From assembly GCF_001593005.1 (NCBI RefSeq), contig NZ_LQZQ01000051.1:179336-243335 (forward strand): 64,000 bases of DNA, read 5' to 3'. A program made the translations under genes and the position numbers. Shown in pieces: positions 63,801-64,000 of the stretch. Position 1 is the stretch's first letter. Each line of letters starts with the position of its first letter. The notes below the pieces were generated by a model that saw nothing but the letters and a program-made list of their open reading frames with translations, was not told the origin of the DNA and searched no databases. This DNA comes from Roseivirga ehrenbergii (GTDB lineage: Bacteria; Bacteroidota; Bacteroidia; Cytophagales; Cyclobacteriaceae).

Positions 63801-64000
63801 CCGGAGCGATATTGTCAATCACAGTTACTGTAGCGGTAGCTGAAGCAGAGTTTCCGCTAGCGTCAGTTCCTGTTAATGTTACAGTTTTATTACCAAGATC
63901 ATTACAGTCGAATGATGTTTTATCAACAGTCAATGTAATGTTACAATTATCAGAAGAACCGTTGTCAACCTGAGCAGCGGTAATGTTAGCGTTTCCATTA
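57862..64000 (-). CDS. Giant T9SS surface protein: HYR/Ig repeats, two choice-of-anchor A modules, SprB repeat (N-terminus outside)
   Basis: At least 2,046 codons; the frame runs off the right edge. From the N-terminal side: HYR/Ig-like repeats (SDNCNxTLSVDKTSF style, 64000 to about 63560); choice-of-anchor A module 1 (about 63530-62590, starting PTAPAMDFNVFVRNN); more Ig/HYR; module 2 (about 61780-60850); Ig/HYR (to about 59850); a SprB repeat (about 59840-59570, GCGPYTYLWSNGST); a PKD-like domain; two copies of a CQCEG module (about 59205-58890 and 58680-58370), with aspartate-rich linkers; and a type A T9SS sorting domain (about 58120-57862, VSTYPNPASD to KKLMIKK). The protein is thus exported across the outer membrane and surface-bound or released. 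Probable adhesion, gliding or matrix role; SprB repeats are named after the F. johnsoniae gliding adhesin. Confidence 0.88.
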   Translation of the reverse strand, partial: NGNANITAAQVDNGSSDNCNITLTVDKTSFDCNDLGNKTVTLTGTDASGNSASATATVTVIDNIAPVITVNNNITVEVDENGSATITQSQVVTSVGDDNCGSVNITISKTSFDCTDLGTNTITVTATDASGNVTTKTVTVTVVDSSAPVFTNPTSGSVISQNPTAPAMDFNVFVRNNVSFKNNETEGAVALGGDLSIDGSYQVSTNSTGSFKVNNVPVTLVVGGKVNYNSGNSLQVNQNGYVKIGNANGSKVWYQDQNGANSPIRITKDNNYNSSPRLHLQANAQQLGVNASNNPIFESNVIDFEAAFAQMEASALSMSQLANNANLTNPNGQPISNTNLPNQVKINLQDGLNVLNVTGSDLNNVSVFTFNNQPSQSKILIINVDNPGTFNWNVYNTGGIGEHVSPYILYNFYNSTTVKIQGNGSIIGTVFAPFAFINKTSHNNISGQVIGKSFTQLSGENHMFGFSGTITSGTTTEIEEGSTVVRNADDCTYEVQGPEFTPAVTDNGCADVSLTYALSGATTGSGTDLSGVSLNVGQTVITWTATDGSNTTTFSITVDVEDNTAPTVLAKNITVALDANGNANITAAQVDNGSSDNCNLTLSIDKLSFDCNDIGTQTVTLTGTDANGNATMATATVTVVDNIAPTIVADNITIEINENGSASLTQEQLITSITSNNCGDVTLSISKTSFDCTNLGQNVVTITATDSHGNSSNTSITVTVIDNVAPVWIGPGVGGSSSAAMNPTAPAMDFNIFIKNNLTLKQNEAEGAVALGGDLTHNGYFQVSTNSLGSFKVNNVPVSLLVGGKVNYSGGYSLKVNQYGYIKIGNANGSKVWYQDRNNAYSPIRITKDNNYYSSPLIELQANAQQLGVSASNNPVFESGLIDFNEAFAQLETNSLALSQLENNADLTNANGQSISNTNLPNQVKINLHDGVNVLNLTGDDLNRVSTFTFNNQPNQDRILVINVNSPGSLNWNVYNSAGIGENVAPYIIYNFYNTTFLQVQGNGSVIGSLLAPYAEINKTSWNNISGQIIAKSMTQHGGETHMFAFAGTIGSQNNSSTETIEDGETVSRNTEDCAYTVAGNEFTPSIGDNSCANLYLSYALSGATTGSGTDLSGVSLNVGQTVITWTATDGSNTTTFSITVDVEDNTAPTVLAKDITVALDANGNANITAAQVDNGSSDNCNLTLSVDKTSFNCSDLGTQTVTLTGTDANGNSATATTIVTVVDNTAPNVITQDISVSLNASGNAIITAAQINNGSSDNCGIESITVSKTSFDCSNLGDNTVTLTVTDNNGNTSTKTATVTIVDNIAPVFTSAPTNKVYQAENGNCNLQAYWTVPVVSDNCNVTLTSTHNPGDVFPVGTTTVTYTATDAGGNSVSTSFNVTVQASPMNVVLQADTYTTASGIYNTTCSGAEDGKVMLAVTGGCGPYTYLWSNGSTSKDLNGVEAGTYSVTVTDNNGTQIQKSITLTSPTAIEVEKVVTTEQTLTGYGDANTIYLGFGEQTAVLQANATGGSGDYTYTWSPNEEIACSFENTVTVAPQVTTTYTVVVTDSNGCSTTESFTINVIDVRCDDYNAPGGSNGGGNDDDDDDNNGGGDNGEVFDCQCEGKMKNFTVVYNGFSGVTIKAYKKDKKTVIKTFNNVQNGEEIQVTGFDHKGRLDSKTYLEIGSAKYEIHTSCSINIMGETYGPFTVIEFTDGDGATCSGNGTPSTANFTGSVAPIVSHSGGYTYGDDDDDDNYRDDDDDDNYRDDDDDDNHTHNSTCGHDDDDDNGSTPGSDCQCEGRMENFTVVYQGQSGKTVKAYNKKMDYLIETYYNVQYGDTLVVEGFDKHDRLESKTMLMVDWTSYEVHTSCSINILGSEIGPFKVVAYTDGEGFTCSLPSEDGNNDGGGNSSGCNVDTINWTGNVTICYNGQTYCVTQEEAENYLALGASLGSCSFNITASSKGIAAKATGENTDINTEIKFEVSTYPNPASDLANITFNVNQDGPVTVAIFDTKGLQVGNTLFEENAEIDRKYTVVFDASSVKEGIYIIRLRTAGYIESKKLMIKK
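58690..58832. repeat. Aspartate-rich tandem repeat
   Basis: Short tandem units encode NYRDDDDDD twice, flanked by further aspartate runs, giving a strongly acidic linker that could bind calcium or keep surface domains apart. The GAT/GAC runs make length change by slippage likely. Confidence 0.7.
60361..63500. repeat. Tandem duplication of a module of about 1.75 kb
   Basis: Identical phrases recur at offsets of 1,740-1,749 nt: for example AGATAAATCAGTTCCAG at 60661 and 62410, and AAGTCCATTGCTGG at 61751 and 63491. Each copy spans one choice-of-anchor A module and its Ig/HYR domains, about 583 residues. The conserved Ig part stays nearly identical over about 300 nt, so duplication or gene conversion was recent. 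Confidence 0.75.

Noticed and set aside
1..64000. tRNA, rRNA, insertion sequences, prophage
   Set aside because: No tRNA-like T-arm or anticodon pattern, rRNA stretch, transposase or phage gene was found on reading both strands; very short or diverged ones could be missed by eye.

Overview
The window looks like ordinary chromosome of a marine-type Bacteroidota, most likely order Cytophagales. The evidence is type IX secretion (T9SS) C-terminal sorting domains, SprB/HYR/choice-of-anchor surface modules, CarboxypepD_reg plus outer-membrane barrel proteins, DUF4296, DUF4295 and DUF5522 genes, the bacillithiol genes bshC and ytxJ, a fused E1 2-oxoacid dehydrogenase, glycine-lipid type acyltransferases, and Bacteroidota promoters (TTG, 17-23 nt, TAnnTTTG) with no Shine-Dalgarno pattern. 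No rRNA, tRNA, CRISPR array, transposase or prophage was found.

Layout. 1-8.7 kb is housekeeping: a DUF58 protein (cut by the left edge), a DUF4296 lipoprotein with mutS2, a branched-chain E1 with the bacilliredoxin ytxJ, then an M16 peptidase-ispF-mnmD operon. 8.7-16.6 kb holds a small lipoprotein and two large tandem paralogous T9SS-exported BNR-repeat proteins. 16.6-25.2 kb, almost all on the minus strand, holds fthC/bshC, rimO, ftsY, bL38 (DUF4295), rpmG, an aminopeptidase P and rpmB. 25.5-34 kb holds a sulfide:quinone oxidoreductase-like flavoprotein with a 45-residue partner, an acyltransferase pair for N-acyl amino-acid lipids, rmuC, a PAS protein with no kinase catalytic domain, and DUF5522 plus two bacterial PH proteins. 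34-38.4 kb holds rocD and a TPR histidine kinase/LuxR regulator pair.

38.4-47.5 kb is the least understood part: a DUF4221-type lipoprotein, then secreted, lipoprotein, barrel and membrane proteins of unknown function, separated by related palindromes and by a large hairpin that ends on a start codon. 47.5-53.2 kb carries two tandem outer-membrane barrel receptors. 53.3-54.7 kb is a small DUF2975/XRE/DUF4870 operon led by two tiny frames. 54.8-57.7 kb has hemB, a lipid desaturase and a GroES-like protein. 57.9 kb to the right edge is one giant T9SS surface protein (more than 2,040 codons, N-terminus outside) with a duplicated module of about 1.75 kb and aspartate-rich linkers.

How it fits together: most genes serve the envelope (lipid synthesis, protein targeting, barrels, lipoproteins, surface proteins) or thiol/sulfur metabolism (bacillithiol, sulfide oxidation). 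The best candidates for undescribed biology are the 39.8-45.2 kb envelope cluster with its RNA hairpins and palindromes, the amber-split small frames before the DUF2975 operon, the 45-residue partner of the sulfide:quinone oxidoreductase-like protein, and the duplicated giant surface protein. No wholly new system is proven by sequence alone.
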